Source of the DNA: Amoebidium appalachense
Taxonomy: Eukaryota; Ichthyosporea
Reading direction: 5' to 3'
Length of the DNA: 64,000 nt
Assembly (NCBI GenBank): GCA_963693365.1
Contig: CAVNZM010000014.1
Coordinates: forward strand, 4,836,001-4,900,000
Part shown: in pieces, positions 26,702-38,275 of the stretch
How positions within the stretch are numbered: the first letter of the stretch is position 1
How the letters are laid out: each line of letters begins with the position of its first letter
Made by a program: the position numbers and the translations under genes
The notes under the pieces: model-generated
Told to the model about the DNA's origin: nothing
Database searches by the model: none
The model's input: the letters and a program-made list of their open reading frames with translations, nothing else

Positions 26702-27281
26702 TAGGGGTGGGGGGGAGGGAGGTGGAGAGGGGGGGGGGGGGAGGGAGGAGGGCTAGGGTAGGGAAGCAGGTAATGATTACAGTGAACGATTATTTCAATT
26801 GTCAAGATCAGCGATTATACGGACACAAGACACAATGCTGCTCATTTATTGTTAATTTAAAACATCACTATGGTAGGCCCCATCGAGAGCCATTATGGTA
26901 GGTGCGTTGGGTGGGTCAAGTGGGGCGGCCGCTAGGGTTGGCTGTTTGTACATGAACTCTGACTAATGTTTCAAATTTTCAGCCCCTGTACACTCGAGGT
27001 CAGTCTGCAAAAGTAACTGTACAATCACATTTGTGCACATTTTTTACAGCGAGAAACAGCAATCATCATTATTAAGGATACAGACATATGTAACAAAAAG
27101 TTTTCAATCTCCAAGCCAAATGCGAAATCAAATGTTTACTCCATGGTACAGAAAGCTGTTACAAAATTTAGCGGGAAGGATGATTCAATTTCGAAAATCT
27201 ACGAGCATTACGACCTGCTCACTCACATTTTACCCATTCAATCAGAAACTAATATACAGGGGTAATGTTAAACCTTCATAT

Positions 27282-28010
27282 TTACATCTGGCTCACATTT
27301 TTCGAAACCCTTTTGCACCACTGTGTTAATGCGGCACGTACGAAACACTGCCGCTTTTCGCTTTTTTCCTCCTGGCTTTCCGGTTTTTTCGCATACACCG
27401 CCGCGGCCGGATAACCATCGTCAGGGTTGCACAGAATGTGGGGTTGAATCTCACCATGGAGAAGCCCCAACGACAGTTTTTTGCTCGTAACCATGACTGC
27501 TTCGATGTGCTCCAACTCAAAAAGAGTCTCTTCCCTCATGTTCATGTGGTTTACAAGCTCGACCCGGTCCCCCACTTCAACACCTAGGTACCACGCGCGG
27601 CTCTTGTGTGCTACCTCAGAAACGTAGACGTGTCCTCTGTATTTGCATATCCGTATACCAAGGCCGTATTTGTGGTTGTCGTAGATTCTCAACTCTCGGC
27701 GGAACGACTGTGGGGAATAGATGTTGTTTTGTTGAATGCCAGAGTAATGATCCGCTTGTAGGAAGTCCTTGGAGTTTTTGTTTTGCTGTGAAATTGCGTG
27801 TGCGTGTGTTCTTGTGGCATGTGCGTCTTTTTGGTTGCATGTGTTGGATGTTGCGCAGACAGTAGGAGCTCGGAGTCTGTGTCTGTTCATTTGTGACTCG
27901 AATGTGCTTGTTGTAGTTTGTTGTATGTGCATTTCCAAAGGGATCTCGTTGCGAGTAGGGCTGCCTACAAAACTAGTACGGTCACTACTGCTTACTAAGA
28001 AAGCGGACAA
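27282..28010 (-). CDS. Single PDZ-domain protein, intronless
   Basis: One open frame of 242 codons on the minus strand, starting at 28010 and ending with a stop at 27282. Residues 1-100 are polar, rich in Ser, Thr, His and Gln, and probably disordered. Residues about 104-186 fit a PDZ domain. RELRIY forms the first strand, YGLGIRI the carboxylate-binding loop (GLGF equivalent) and GHVYVSEV the third strand. GVEVGDRVELVN and a helix around FELEHIEAVM follow. The remaining 55 residues are charged. PDZ domains bind short C-terminal peptides of membrane proteins and scaffold complexes. Codon use and composition look like true coding sequence, unlike the surrounding repeats. The protein lacks introns, in contrast to its neighbours. 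An internal Met at residue 27 is an alternative start. Domain call is good; biological role unknown. Confidence 0.72.
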   Translation of the reverse strand: MSAFLVSSSDRTSFVGSPTRNEIPLEMHIQQTTTSTFESQMNRHRLRAPTVCATSNTCNQKDAHATRTHAHAISQQNKNSKDFLQADHYSGIQQNNIYSPQSFRRELRIYDNHKYGLGIRICKYRGHVYVSEVAHKSRAWYLGVEVGDRVELVNHMNMREETLFELEHIEAVMVTSKKLSLGLLHGEIQPHILCNPDDGYPAAAVYAKKPESQEEKSEKRQCFVRAALTQWCKRVSKNVSQM

Positions 28011-29852
28011 TTTTCAAGAACGAGAAAATGTGTCGTTGTATGTGCGCCAACACATATGTATGCGGATGGGACTGCTCGTTGTTTGTGTGCAGGGTAAAGC
28101 TACCACGTGCACCCAAGACTGCAAATAAGATGAAACCCTAATGTTTGTCCTGCTTTATAGTTGCAGTGCGCCCTCTAGGAACTACTGTACTTATGACGTG
28201 CGATTTTCATTGGACGACACGCATGGATTTGTTTGTGTTATGGCCTATTTCGATTGGTTAATCGTAATAACTAATCAACATTTGTTTAAACTCACCATTT
28301 ATAGCTACTCAACTGTGCAAGGTCAAAAGATGATTGGACCAAGATTCTATTTCTAAATGAATACATTCTTGGTAGATCTGTGTGCGTCACTATGTAAAAT
28401 CTTGACGTCATAGCCTAAACTGTAGACTCTAACGCTATTTTTTAGGCCTTTCCATGAGCTCATCATATGTCGGCTGAGGACTTGGTGACGTAAGCATAGA
28501 CCAGAAGCGAACCGTGACAGCTTGCGACTCGCCTTCTTCTTTTCTTCGAACGCCGGCGCCGGCCGCCAACCTTTACACAGCTTTGCTTTGATGTTCTTGT
28601 TGCTTATAATCCTCTGTTTGGATTCTTAATGGAAAAAGGTTACTCTATAAGGGGGGGTTTGTTTCGAGAACTTGGGAGCATTGACACATGCGCACCACTA
28701 CGTTCATATACATAGTCACGACCTCCGTGGAGCTCATTTTTCTTCTTGAACCGCTCACCAAACGTATCCAAATCACAAGCACTTGGAAGCTTTAGAACTT
28801 GTTAACACGTCAAAATCACCCGCCGTCATGCCTTTTCGAAAGGTGCATGACCACCCCCTCCCCCCCCCTCCCCCCTCCTCCCCCTCCCCCCCCCCTCCCC
28901 CCTCCTCCCCCCCCCCCCCCCTCCCCCAGCCCGCTCTCTCCCCTCCCCTACTCCATCCCTCTGAAGCTGCTTGTGCTCTGTCGACCCTCTCTTCCGTTCC
29001 TGAACTCTTCACCCTGCTTCACACTCTCCTTATGCCTGATGATAAATCAGGAGACTTCATCATGGAGGTGCCTTTAGTAGACACAAGTGCACCATACAAC
29101 CAGGTTTCCTGTGGTGGGCCTCGATACCTTTCTTCCCCCCCCCCCCCCCCCCCCCCCCCCCCAACCCACCCACCCACTCAAAAAACCCGCTGCCCCCCCT
29201 CCTCCTCTTCCCCCTCCCCCTTTCCCTTCCCCCCAATCGCCCATGCCGCCCCGCCCTCCTCTCCTCCCAATCCCGTCCTTCCCCACTCCCCCCTCCCCCC
29301 CTCCCAGGCCACTGCCCGGTCCCCTTCTCCATCCATATGCCGAGTAGGTGCTTAGACAGTACAGTGGCTGTGTGAGCGAGCAAGGGGTGTGGTATTCGAG
29401 GAAGGGAAAGGGGGGGTTGCAGGGGAGGGGGAGGTGGCTGGGGGGTGTAAAAGGGGATGGCCCGAATGGGTCAGAACGGGAGGGCGGGAGGGAGAGAGCG
29501 AGGAAAAGGGCGAGGGAGACGAGGGAGTGGGGTCAGAGCTTGCTGAAGGAACACAGGCCCACTGCACACACACAAGAGCACCCATACAAAGGCAGCAGCT
29601 GAATACGATGTTTGCACACTCTTTGCGGTCTTTGACAGAAACGATTACTTTTAGCTTCACTATTCCCCCCCCCCCCCCCCCCTACCTTACCTCTTCTCCC
29701 TGGTGCCCTGCCCCCCAACTTAAAATCCTGCAACAGACTATTTCTCCGTTTTGCTGTATCCCCCCCCCCCCCCCCCCCCTTTCCCCTCATTCCCCCAGGT
29801 GTGGTCCCCCCTGCCCCCCCCTCCCCCCCCCCCCCCCCTCTCCCCCCCCCCT

Positions 29853-29885
<33 letters not shown>

Positions 29886-30062
29886 AAACCCACCACCCAT
29901 CCACCTACCCACCCTCGTCCGAACCTCCGAAATTCTCCTCTCACCCACTATATCCACCCTTCCTCCTCCCTTTTCATCCCACTTGAGAGTGGTGTGTGTA
30001 CCTGTGTGTGTTTGTGTGAGGGGAGGTGGGTGTGGAAGGAGAAGGGGGGAGAGTGGGTTTGT

Positions 30063-30093
<31 letters not shown>

Positions 30094-30228
30094 GGGGGGG
30101 GGGTGTGAGGGGAGAGAGGGAGGCAAAGCCAAAAATCAGAAACACCACTCTCTCTGTCTTAATCACATTCTCGGTCTTACCTATCGCCCTTTAACCCCGA
30201 ACGGCCCTAACTACCTACACACATACAG
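28011..30228. other. Spacer and possible 5' exons of the alpha/beta hydrolase gene
   Basis: Low-copy sequence with ATTGG motifs (28206-28330) precedes a C-rich zone. Two exon-like segments are noted without firm support. 28828-28842 encodes MPFRK before GTGCAT. 28930-29103 is open in the matching phase, ends SAPYNQ|GTTTCC and follows a pyrimidine-rich AG. They could be upstream exons of the gene at 30229, but no homology supports this. Confidence 0.3.
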
Positions 30229-30807
30229 AGAAGCAGCAAAAAGTCTCCCGCAGAGAAGCAATCAGCACTCCCGTCACGCCCACAACCAACATCGCGAAAA
30301 CGCAAACATGAGGCAGAAGAACAAAACGAAACAAAAAGACCGGCAAAGAGACCCAGGCCAAGAAAGTCAACCAAGAAAGCCAAAAAGGAAAATCCGGTAG
30401 ATTTGTTACCGGAATACGACCCAACCGCCAAGCCGGTTTTTGTACTCGCGCACGGGGCAGGGACGGATTCCACCCACCCAAATATGCAAAGGTGGAAGAA
30501 TTTACTGTCTGATTTGGGGGATGTTTTTCAGTTCGATTACAAAAAACCTTTTAACAAAATGGAACGGTTGGTGGAGACGCATTTAAAGGGGATTGAGGAT
30601 GCACGGAAACTGTATAAATACAGGCCGATATTCCTTGTGGGTGAGTGTTTGTTTTTAGTTCCCCCGGCACACGCTCCCTTCCCCCTCCCCCTCCCTCCCC
30701 ACCTCCGCCACACCCACCCACTCACACGTCCACCATTTTTTCCGGCCTTCCCTGCTCTTGATGATGATCAAGGGAATGAAGGTGTGTGTGTGTGTGTGTC
30801 TGTGTGT

Positions 30808-30845
<38 letters not shown>

Positions 30846-30860
30846 GTGCGTGTGCGTGAG

Positions 30861-30912
<52 letters not shown>

Positions 30913-30913
30913 T

Positions 30914-30986
<73 letters not shown>

Positions 30987-31353
30987 TGTGTGTGTGTGTG
31001 TGTGTGTGCGTACGTGTGTGTGCGTGTTTGTGTGTCTTGTGTCTGTATGTGCGTGTGTGCAACCTGTGTGCGAGGGGAGGGGAGGCAAGGTGTAGGGCGT
31101 GGCTTTAGTGAACATGGGTGTGTCCCATATGAAGTGGGGAGGGGGGTGGGGGGGGGGGGGGGGGGGGGGGGGAGGGAGGGGAGGGGAAGGGGGAGGGCAT
31201 ATCGTTGTGCCTGTGTTTTTGTTCAAATCTTTTTTGCTCTTTTTTTTCTGGAGCCGTGGTGGGGGGGCGCCGGGGGGGAGGGGAGGGGGGGGGGGGGGAA
31301 GATGGTTGATATGCCTATGTTCTTGTTTGCAAGCAGTTCTCTCCATCCCCCCC

Positions 31354-31388
<35 letters not shown>

Positions 31389-31592
31389 TTCAAAGCCTTT
31401 TCCATCTGCTTTGTGGACCCCGCCTTCTCACCCTCTCTGTCCTGCCCCCCCCCCCCTCCCCCCCCCCCATCCCCTCTCTCTCTGCTCCCCCCTCCCCCTC
31501 CCCCTCCCCCCCCGGCCTTTCCCCCCACCAACCCCCCCTCCCCCCCCCCTTCTTCCACCCTCTGCACCCCTCATCAAACCACAATTCCCACC

Positions 31593-31628
<36 letters not shown>

Positions 31629-32295
31629 TCCCCCTCTCCCCCCTCCTCCCCCTCCCCTTCCCTGTGCATACTCTTTGTGTGGTGTGCACTCTGCATTATG
31701 TTATCCATTATGACTGTCTACTTCGTACTCCATAACGAATTCTAACCCCACCTCCCCCCCCCCCCCACCCCCCCCAACCACCCCTTCCCTCCCCCTCCCC
31801 CCCCCCCCCCCCCCCCCCCCTCACCCTCCCCCCAGGCACGTCGATGGGTAGTCGTGTAGCTGTGCACCTGTATGAGGTTCATCCCCCACCCCCCAAGTCA
31901 GAGCCATGATTGCTCTCGGCTATCCTTTGCAACAGGTACTTTTCCCCCATGCTTCCTCCCTTCCCCCCCCCCCCCCCCCCCCCCCTCCCGCCCTCCTCCC
32001 TCTCCCCCCCCCCCCCCCCCCCCCGCGTTTTCGATTTGGGTGGTTTTTTTTGTGGCTGTTTTGTTTTTTGTACATTGGCGTTTCCATATGTTTAATGCTC
32101 TACTGTATATCCCCCCCTCCCCCCCCCCCCCCCTCGGCCCGGCATTCTTGGCTGTGGTCTTCATTCCAATTTTTTTTCTTCTCTTTATCTAATTCTTGGC
32201 CACTCCGCTCCCAACACCATCTTTGCCCCACCTCTGCATCTTTCTGTTTCACTGAGCACCTTCTGCTTCCCCCCCCCTCCCCCCCTCCCCCTCCC

Positions 32296-32352
<57 letters not shown>

Positions 32353-32870
32353 CTCCCCTTCCCAATCCCTCTCCCCATATCCCCAGTCCCCCCCCCCTCC
32401 CCCCCCCCCCCCCCCCCCAACCCCCCCCCCCTCGCGAAACCAATGCTTTTGCGGAGGCATAGGAACCCCCCTGATGATGGGCTCTGTTCAAGTGTCTTCT
32501 GCCTGCACGCTCAAATTGTTCGAATTTGGCTTTCTCATTTTTGTGACTTTTTTGTTGTTGCTTTTTGTTGTCTCCTCCATATTTCCAACCCACACACACT
32601 AACCCCCCCCCCCCCCCCTTTTCTCCCTACTGACAAAACCCTGCCCTACCTCCCCCCGCCCCCCCTTTCCCCTCCCCCCCCTCCCCCCCCCCCCCCCCCC
32701 AACCCCCCACATAATCAGCCCCGTGGAGACACAAGTCGTGAGCCACCCCTCCTCTCCCTCCCCACCACTACCCGTCTTCTTTTCATCAGCGGCACCAAGG
32801 ACAACATGTGTCCCCCCCTGCCTTGGAGAGTGTAAGGGCCAGAATGAAGGCACGCTCAGAGTTGCTGGTG
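30229..32870 (+). CDS. TEX30/KANSL3-like alpha/beta hydrolase, partial and with two apparent frameshifts
   Basis: Three exons are recognised: 30229-30640, 31836-31935 and 32719-32870. Exon A starts with a Lys/Arg-rich stretch (SRKRKHE and KRPAKRPRPRKSTKK), a likely nuclear localisation signal. It then has VFVLAHGAGTDSTHPNM, the oxyanion strand-turn of the KANL3/Tex30 hydrolase group. Exon B supplies GTSMGSR, the nucleophile elbow with Ser, and AMIALGYPLQ. Exon C supplies LLFISGTKDNM, the acid-residue loop. Exon B only reads through if one C is added to the C-rich run at 31884-31896, and exon C only if one C is added to the C7 at 32812-32818; both restore phase with the next exon. The final exon with the catalytic His was not found. 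Either two homopolymer under-calls in the assembly or a decaying gene. Upstream exons are unknown; exon A begins after an AG in phase 0. Confidence 0.6.
31663..31746 (+). repeat. Dispersed intronic repeat copy in the hydrolase gene
   Basis: Contains GTGCACTCTGCATTATGTTATCC, the TACTTCGTACTCC core and an end in GAATTCTAACCCC, followed by poly-C. It is in sense orientation relative to the host gene. Confidence 0.6.
32435..32600 (+). repeat. Dispersed repeat matching intron 3 of the oxidoreductase
   Basis: GCTTTTGCGGAGGCATAGGA, then GATGATGGGCTCTGTTCAAG and CTTCTGCCTGCACGCT match the complement of 18780-18862 almost exactly. The match continues, more weakly, into TTTTTGTGACTTTTTTGTTG. Confidence 0.8.
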
Positions 32871-33080
32871 GTGTGTATCTTTCCATCATACCCACCCACC
32901 CCCCCCCCCCCCCCTCTCCTCCCCTCTCCTGCCTTCCCCCCCCCCCTCCCCCTCCCCCTCCCCCCCCCCCCCCCCCCCCCGCGGTGCTTCGATCTCAGTT
33001 TTTTTTAATTATTTTTGTGACGTTTTGTGGTTTGTCGTCTGGGGTCTTCCCCATATTTCCAACCGTCTAAATGCAAACAT

Positions 33081-33121
<41 letters not shown>

Positions 33122-33123
<2 letters not shown>

Positions 33124-33262
33124 GGCCGATGATGGGCTCTGCTTTTGACGCATACCGCGAGTTGCTGATGTTGCATAATTGAATGTTTGCCTTTGCATGT
33201 TTCTTGCACGATGTTTTTCATCGTGTTGTTGTACTTCGTAGCGTGTTCCGCATCCTGAACCC
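33122..33262 (+). repeat. Dispersed GATGGGCTCTGC repeat copy
   Basis: GATGATGGGCTCTGCTTTTG, GTTGCTGATGTTGCATAATT, TTGCCTTTGCATGTTTCTTG and GTTGTACTTCGTAGCG follow in the same order as in the GlnRS introns. It ends in CATCCTGAACCCCCC and a C run. Confidence 0.8.
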
Positions 33263-33267
33263 CCCCC

Positions 33268-33299
<32 letters not shown>

Positions 33300-33430
33300 T
33301 TCTTTCCCCCTACCAGGGGCTCTGATCAATTATCTGATGTCTGCACATTTGTTTCCATTGTTTTTCATCTATATGATTTTTCAATGTCCTTGCCTCTGCT
33401 CCGTGATTGCCACTCTCTAACTCTAACTCA

Positions 33431-33467
<37 letters not shown>

Positions 33468-33877
33468 ACTAAAAGGTTTTACAGCAAAGGATGGGAGAGA
33501 GGTGAAATGGTTAGCTTTTTGCAGATGACTAAAATCCCCCCCTCCCCCTGAAGATGGGGTGGTTTACTAGTGCGTCTTGCGTGCACGTTTCTTCCAATGT
33601 CTGTTATTTAAAGCCATTAGTTGAAATTCATCATCTGAAGTTTGAGTGCCTTTTGAGCATAACCAACCTCAATTCTATGTGGGGGTTTACGCTGTTTACT
33701 CGAGGCAAAGAGAACCAGTCTCAGGTATGGGGGGGGGGGGGTTTGCTCGGAATATCCCCTCAGCGGTATATCATGATCACGTACATAGATGTCGGGTGGT
33801 GACTATATATCAGGGTTTACTTTCTCTACGAGACACCATAAAGACTACAAGGAGAAATCAATTAGTTGGGGTTCCCC

Positions 33878-33917
<40 letters not shown>

Positions 33918-33949
33918 GGGCTCCCCTCGGGACACTCGGTATCAGCTGG

Positions 33950-33950
<1 letters not shown>

Positions 33951-34010
<60 letters not shown>

Positions 34011-34031
34011 GTGTGTGTGTGTGCGCGTGCG
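33951..34031. repeat. (GT)n/(CA)n tract at the 3' end of the LINE remnant
   Basis: A tract of roughly 70 bases of (GT)n on the plus strand, which reads (AC)n in the direction of the LINE frame, starts a few bases after its stop codon. Confidence 0.8.
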
Positions 34032-35052
34032 CTATAATTTTGTAGTGATGTGTTTCTCAAGCCAATCAATACATCTAATAAACAGGTCGTAGTTACGCGT
34101 GTTTAGTATAAAATCAAGGATGTTGTAATTTACAGGTAGGCTATCTTTCTGGGTGTCTGTTGTGAATGTGACGTGTGTGTGTTGCGGTATTATGTGGTCT
34201 ATCAAACTACATTTGGCGATACATGACCGGTTAAACTGGTGTGAGTGTGTGTTGTTTGGGCATGCAAATGATGCCACCTTATACTTATTAGATCTCCACT
34301 GTATAGCACGTGTACAGTAAAAGCGTGGTAATTGATCAATAATACCATCAGCTAGAGAAAGACCAGTTCTACAGGAAGGTAATATGTATTTAGGTGTTAT
34401 ACACTTGCGAGTGCCATATTTGGCAATATGGTTGAGGCGGTCAGTATATATAAAACGAGACATAAGGCTTAGTTTTTCAAGGTGTATGCTTTCATCGGGT
34501 CTAGTGTCGTGTGGTATCTTTTTCCATTTGTTATATTGCGTGATTATCTTGTGATTGTGTACATGTTTAATAAGTAAGTGGCAGTCCAAAGTCACACACA
34601 CACTATTGCGGGGTTTATTTGTATTTGTGCCCAGGGGAGAAGGGGAGAGAGAGGGGAGGAAAGAGGGGAGAGGTGAGGAGGGGACAGGTCGGATAGAGAA
34701 GAGAGGGTGGGAGGGCAAATACTTCTTTAAGCGGCTTATGTGCTTATTGAATTTCAGCGCGAGATAGGATACTCTAGCAGCTATTGGGACCAGACCATAT
34801 ATCGAGAGCGTTACAGGCCCAGGTTTACAACAGTTGTTAGATAGAAAGGAGGCAACTTCTGCTTCAAGGAAATTTGCCAAGGGTTTAAGCGCTCTAGTTC
34901 TCTCTTTCTTGATCCAAGCGGCGAGAAGGGGTAAACCATATTCACATGCCGGGAAGACAAAAGTGCGAATAAATGTAAGTCTAATAGAAGGATGGAGGGG
35001 TGTGTCTTTAAAAATATTAGCCGAGAAGAAAACAGCATTACATGACGTGAAT
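34032..35052 (-). mobile_element. 5'-truncated LINE (non-LTR retrotransposon) reverse-transcriptase tail
   Basis: On the minus strand a frame is open from just after a stop near 35052 down to a stop at 34032, about 340 codons. The first part, with RLTFIRTFVFPACEYGLPLL, resembles the region after the catalytic core of LINE reverse transcriptases. The downstream part includes a Cys/His cluster (FACPNNTHSHQFNRSC to KCSL) like the C-terminal zinc knuckle of such ORFs. No start codon or catalytic YADD box is present, so it is a remnant. Right after the stop the element passes into GCGCACGCGCACACAC and a long (CA)n tract, as if it carried a (CA)n 3' tail. Its 5' end abuts a small TIR element at 35054. 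Confidence 0.6.
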
Positions 35053-35053
35053 T

Positions 35054-35187
35054 AAGGGGGTTTCTTTTAGGCCGATTTATGGCCGTTTCGGATCAGGCTG
35101 CGTGGTGTGATGCACGTCTCGCCAATCATAAAGCGTAATAAATCCTTCTCGGGCCTGACCCGACCCGCACACCTAAAAGAAACCATC
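35054..35187. mobile_element. Small TIR element of the AAAGGGGGTTT family (copy 2)
   Basis: The left end reads TTAAGGGGGTTTCTTTTAGG with CCGATTTATGGCC after it. The right end, reversed, is AGATGGTTTCTTTTAGGTGTG leading to GGGTCGGGTCAGG. The same GGGTC doublet and GCCGATT block occur in the elements at 16766 and 56258. It borders the truncated LINE frame. Confidence 0.55.
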
Positions 35188-35227
35188 TTTATAAATGACA
35201 TATACGCTATAATGACGTTAGAACATA

Positions 35228-35490
35228 TTAGCTTTGCCCATATATGGACCAATCCCCCTTTTTTATAAGGTGCTCGATTCCCATAGAAAGGGGGGCCGTG
35301 AGAAACGCTGACATATCGACGTAGTTATTATCATTAAGTGGGCTTAAGGTAATCTCACATTCCACGTAGCCAATGGTTCCTAATCGGTTTTTTCTTTCAA
35401 ACAGATCGAAGGTGGGGATCACAGCCTCAAAGTGAGAAACAGGAGGTTGGGCCAAGAGGCGATCGATGGACACGTAAGTTTCACCCAGTG
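35228..35490 (-). CDS. Unassigned exon-like open frame
   Basis: About 85 codons of balanced composition on the minus strand end in TAA at 35228, read upward to about 35490 where a T/C-rich tract lies. The peptide contains HFEAVIPTFDLFERKN and LGTIGYVECEITLSPL, which look like real beta-rich protein (a C2-like fold is conceivable). I recognise no family. It may be the last exon of an unidentified gene. An upstream exon could lie near 35575-35680 on the same strand, but no clear splice pair was found. Confidence 0.3.
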
Positions 35491-35521
35491 CAGTGTTTTT
35501 TTTTTTTTTTTTCCTCCCTGG

Positions 35522-35567
<46 letters not shown>

Positions 35568-36041
35568 TAGCGCGGTGTAGGTGTTTTCGGGGTTTAGTTG
35601 AATATCATCGTCGGACACGCGTGTGCATGGGTGGATGAGAATGGGTGGGACAGCGAGGGTGTAGGGTAGTGGAAGTGGCGGGGGGAAGGGGGGGGGGGGG
35701 GGGGGGGGGGGGGGGATGTGAGAGCGTGTTTGCCGGCGGGGGAGAACCAAGGGTGAAAGGGACGAGGAGGGGGGCACATAGGTTAGGGGGGGGAGGAAGG
35801 CGAGGGAGGAGGTAATGGGGGCAGGGGAGGAGAGGGAAACAAGGGGTTCAAGCCAAAACCCCTACGAGCCTTACAAGTTGCACTAACACGTCCCTTCTTG
35901 TGGGCATGCAACACAAACATGCAAAATTGCACGTACAAAGCAAATGCATGTGCATACACACACACACACCCGTGCACGTACACATGAACAGGCGCGTGTG
36001 CACGTTCGCACGCACACAAACACACAAACACACATGTGCGT

Positions 36042-36085
<44 letters not shown>

Positions 36086-36122
36086 ACGCACACGTACACG
36101 CACACGCACACGCACATACACA

Positions 36123-36183
<61 letters not shown>

Positions 36184-37017
36184 CAAGCAGATTGTCGACA
36201 GGATCAGGCAGTTTGTGACGTCATGTGTGTAATACATACACCACGGCTTGTTTCATTGGCCGGAAATCATGTCAGCCAGTTTGGCTGACCGTCGATGAGG
36301 TGCAACATATCTCCCACCTTCTCTCCTCCGTCTCATTGACAATTTGTGTGTATGCCTTTTCCTTTTCGGTTTACAACTCTCTAATATGTAATACATAGAA
36401 CCCCCCCCCCCCCCGGCCTTCGCCGCCAAAAAAAATGGCCGGGAAGAGTTTTGCAGTGTATAATGGTCGAATGGGTTAGAGCACCAATGATATGAAACGA
36501 AGATAATGATGCTTGTGGGGTTGGTTAGAAAGTGGATAAAGAAGGGCACTTCTTGTTTGTGCACGTTCAATTTGGCGAATGATCATATGCCATAGAGAAG
36601 ACCATGTAGCCTACTTAGTCTCTGGCACACGCAGGACAGGGTGAGGGAGAGAGAGAGGGGGGGGGGGGGGGGGGAGGGGGGGGGACCCAAGCACGCACAC
36701 ACATACACGCGCAAGCACACACGCACGCACGCACGCACACACACGCACGCACACACGCACACGCACACGCACACACACGCACACGCACACGCACACGCAC
36801 ACGCACACGCACACGCACACACACACAGACACACACAGACACACGTACACATTTTTGAAATTCAGTTAAATGTAAAATAAGCAGAATAAAAAAGACGGAC
36901 CAGTGCATGGCGTGTGCACGTGATCGGCAGCATACTCGTTATTATTATGTTTCCATATGGCTGGATGTTGTGCTCACGACATCTAATCAGGAAGGTGCAC
37001 ATGGAGGGATCCCTCCC

Positions 37018-37053
<36 letters not shown>

Positions 37054-37750
37054 CCCCGGGTAAGTTTAGCAATTTACCACTCCCGACTCCCCCCTCCCCC
37101 GTATGTGCGTGCCGGAGACTTGTATTATTTTATGACATAATGTATCAATGGTATGTACACGTGGTTTCCCGTGATATTCATTGCGTGCACGTAGCTCTGT
37201 TGGAACAGGCATAAGGCATAGTTGAAGTGATAGCCTGAACCGCGGTTCTGTGGGAACGACAACATGCAAACATGCCACACCGTGACTCTATCTGGATCTA
37301 TTGAGGAATTTACATCAAGACAATTAGCATATGAGCTTACGGATTGGGCAAATGTCACGTATACCCATTGGGCATAAACCATCTACGTGCTGTGATTGGA
37401 GAAATGCGCACCGTGTGGCATGCTACAAAGGATCGGACCCAGCAAGCCTTCTGCTTCAGACAACGCAACCGTGTGTAGAAAGGCTGTGACAAAACGTAGA
37501 AAGTTCATAACGTGAAGGGGAGAATTATATAGAGAAAGGAGGAGTTTCACAGCCAATACTTGTACACTTTTCCATCCGTCGTAAGTTAACTCTGACTAGC
37601 ATCATCGGCTGCGCTGTACCCTTACTCGAGCTCCTGAGTAGATAGGTGCTTGCAGGTGAACAGAGAGTAGCCGCGAGAGTGCGATTTTTAGCATAAAAAA
37701 CTTCAAAACCTCAACAAGGGTATTCACCTTTTAAAAAGAACTCGTGTAAA
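35491..37750. other. Repeat-rich spacer and 5' region of the NPxY gene
   Basis: G runs at 35523-35565 and 35690-35715, (CA)n and CA/CG alternation at 35955-36180 and 36690-36845, and a C run at 37020-37050. From 37060 onward the sequence is low-copy. A TATATAG motif at about 37527 lies 220 bases before the next start codon. Confidence 0.45.
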
Positions 37751-38275
37751 ATGTCTTTGCCAGGTACACCAGCGATTCTCCGCTCAGCACGGGAAGCCAT
37801 GCAACTGGACAATTCACCCAAAAGCCCCCAACTGAGTCTCAAGAGCACACGTTCCGACCTCAGTAGTTCTGGAAGCTTAGCCTCGGGGGGAAGAGCTAGG
37901 GCCTCTCTCCAATATTATGGACCTATCCCCACAACTATAGGCTCCGGCAGCCCTCTCGCGCAATCACCACTTTCAAGCCCTGTTGCAAGCCCCAAGGTGA
38001 ACAGGTACAATGCCATGCCATCACCAATGATGAGGCGAGCTTTGGAAAGCGCGCTCGAGGACAAGTTGAGGGCGGGCCGTCCCCATATTATGGAAGGTTT
38101 GCGTAAAATTTGGACTGCAACAAGCCCTAGTCGTCTTCATATATCATACGACGCAGAGGAAGATGTTGATGGTGGTAACATGTGGCCGGTGGACGCGGAT
38201 GTGACCTTTACGAATCCTGCTTACCAGGCGCCGAGCAAGGTGTTTGTTAACCCGCTCTATGAGCCCATGCAATAA
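37751..38275 (+). CDS. Small Ser/Pro-rich protein with two C-terminal NPxY motifs
   Basis: A single-exon frame of 174 codons with normal, non-repetitive codon use. Residues 1-90 are Ser/Pro-rich with repeated SP sites (SPKSP, SPLSSPVASP), likely disordered and phosphorylated by proline-directed kinases. Residues about 92-122 (MMRRALESALEDKL and following) can form an amphipathic helix. The C-terminus holds FTNPAY (153-158) and FVNPLY (165-170), each a [FV]xNPxY motif as recognised by PTB domains and clathrin adaptors. The protein ends four residues after the second motif. There is no signal peptide or membrane segment. I know no named family for it. The role suggested by the motifs is that of a cytosolic adaptor or scaffold in endocytosis or tyrosine-kinase signalling. 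This is inference from short motifs. Confidence 0.65.
   Translation: MSLPGTPAILRSAREAMQLDNSPKSPQLSLKSTRSDLSSSGSLASGGRARASLQYYGPIPTTIGSGSPLAQSPLSSPVASPKVNRYNAMPSPMMRRALESALEDKLRAGRPHIMEGLRKIWTATSPSRLHISYDAEEDVDGGNMWPVDADVTFTNPAYQAPSKVFVNPLYEPMQ

Noticed and set aside
33613-33725. Exon-like segment ending TCTCAG|GTATGG downstream of the hydrolase
   Set aside because: Open in phase but the peptide shows no His-containing hydrolase C-terminus; not attached to the gene model.
35571-35680. Possible upstream exon (minus) for the frame at 35228
   Set aside because: No GT donor at the expected end and the sequence is partly low-complexity.
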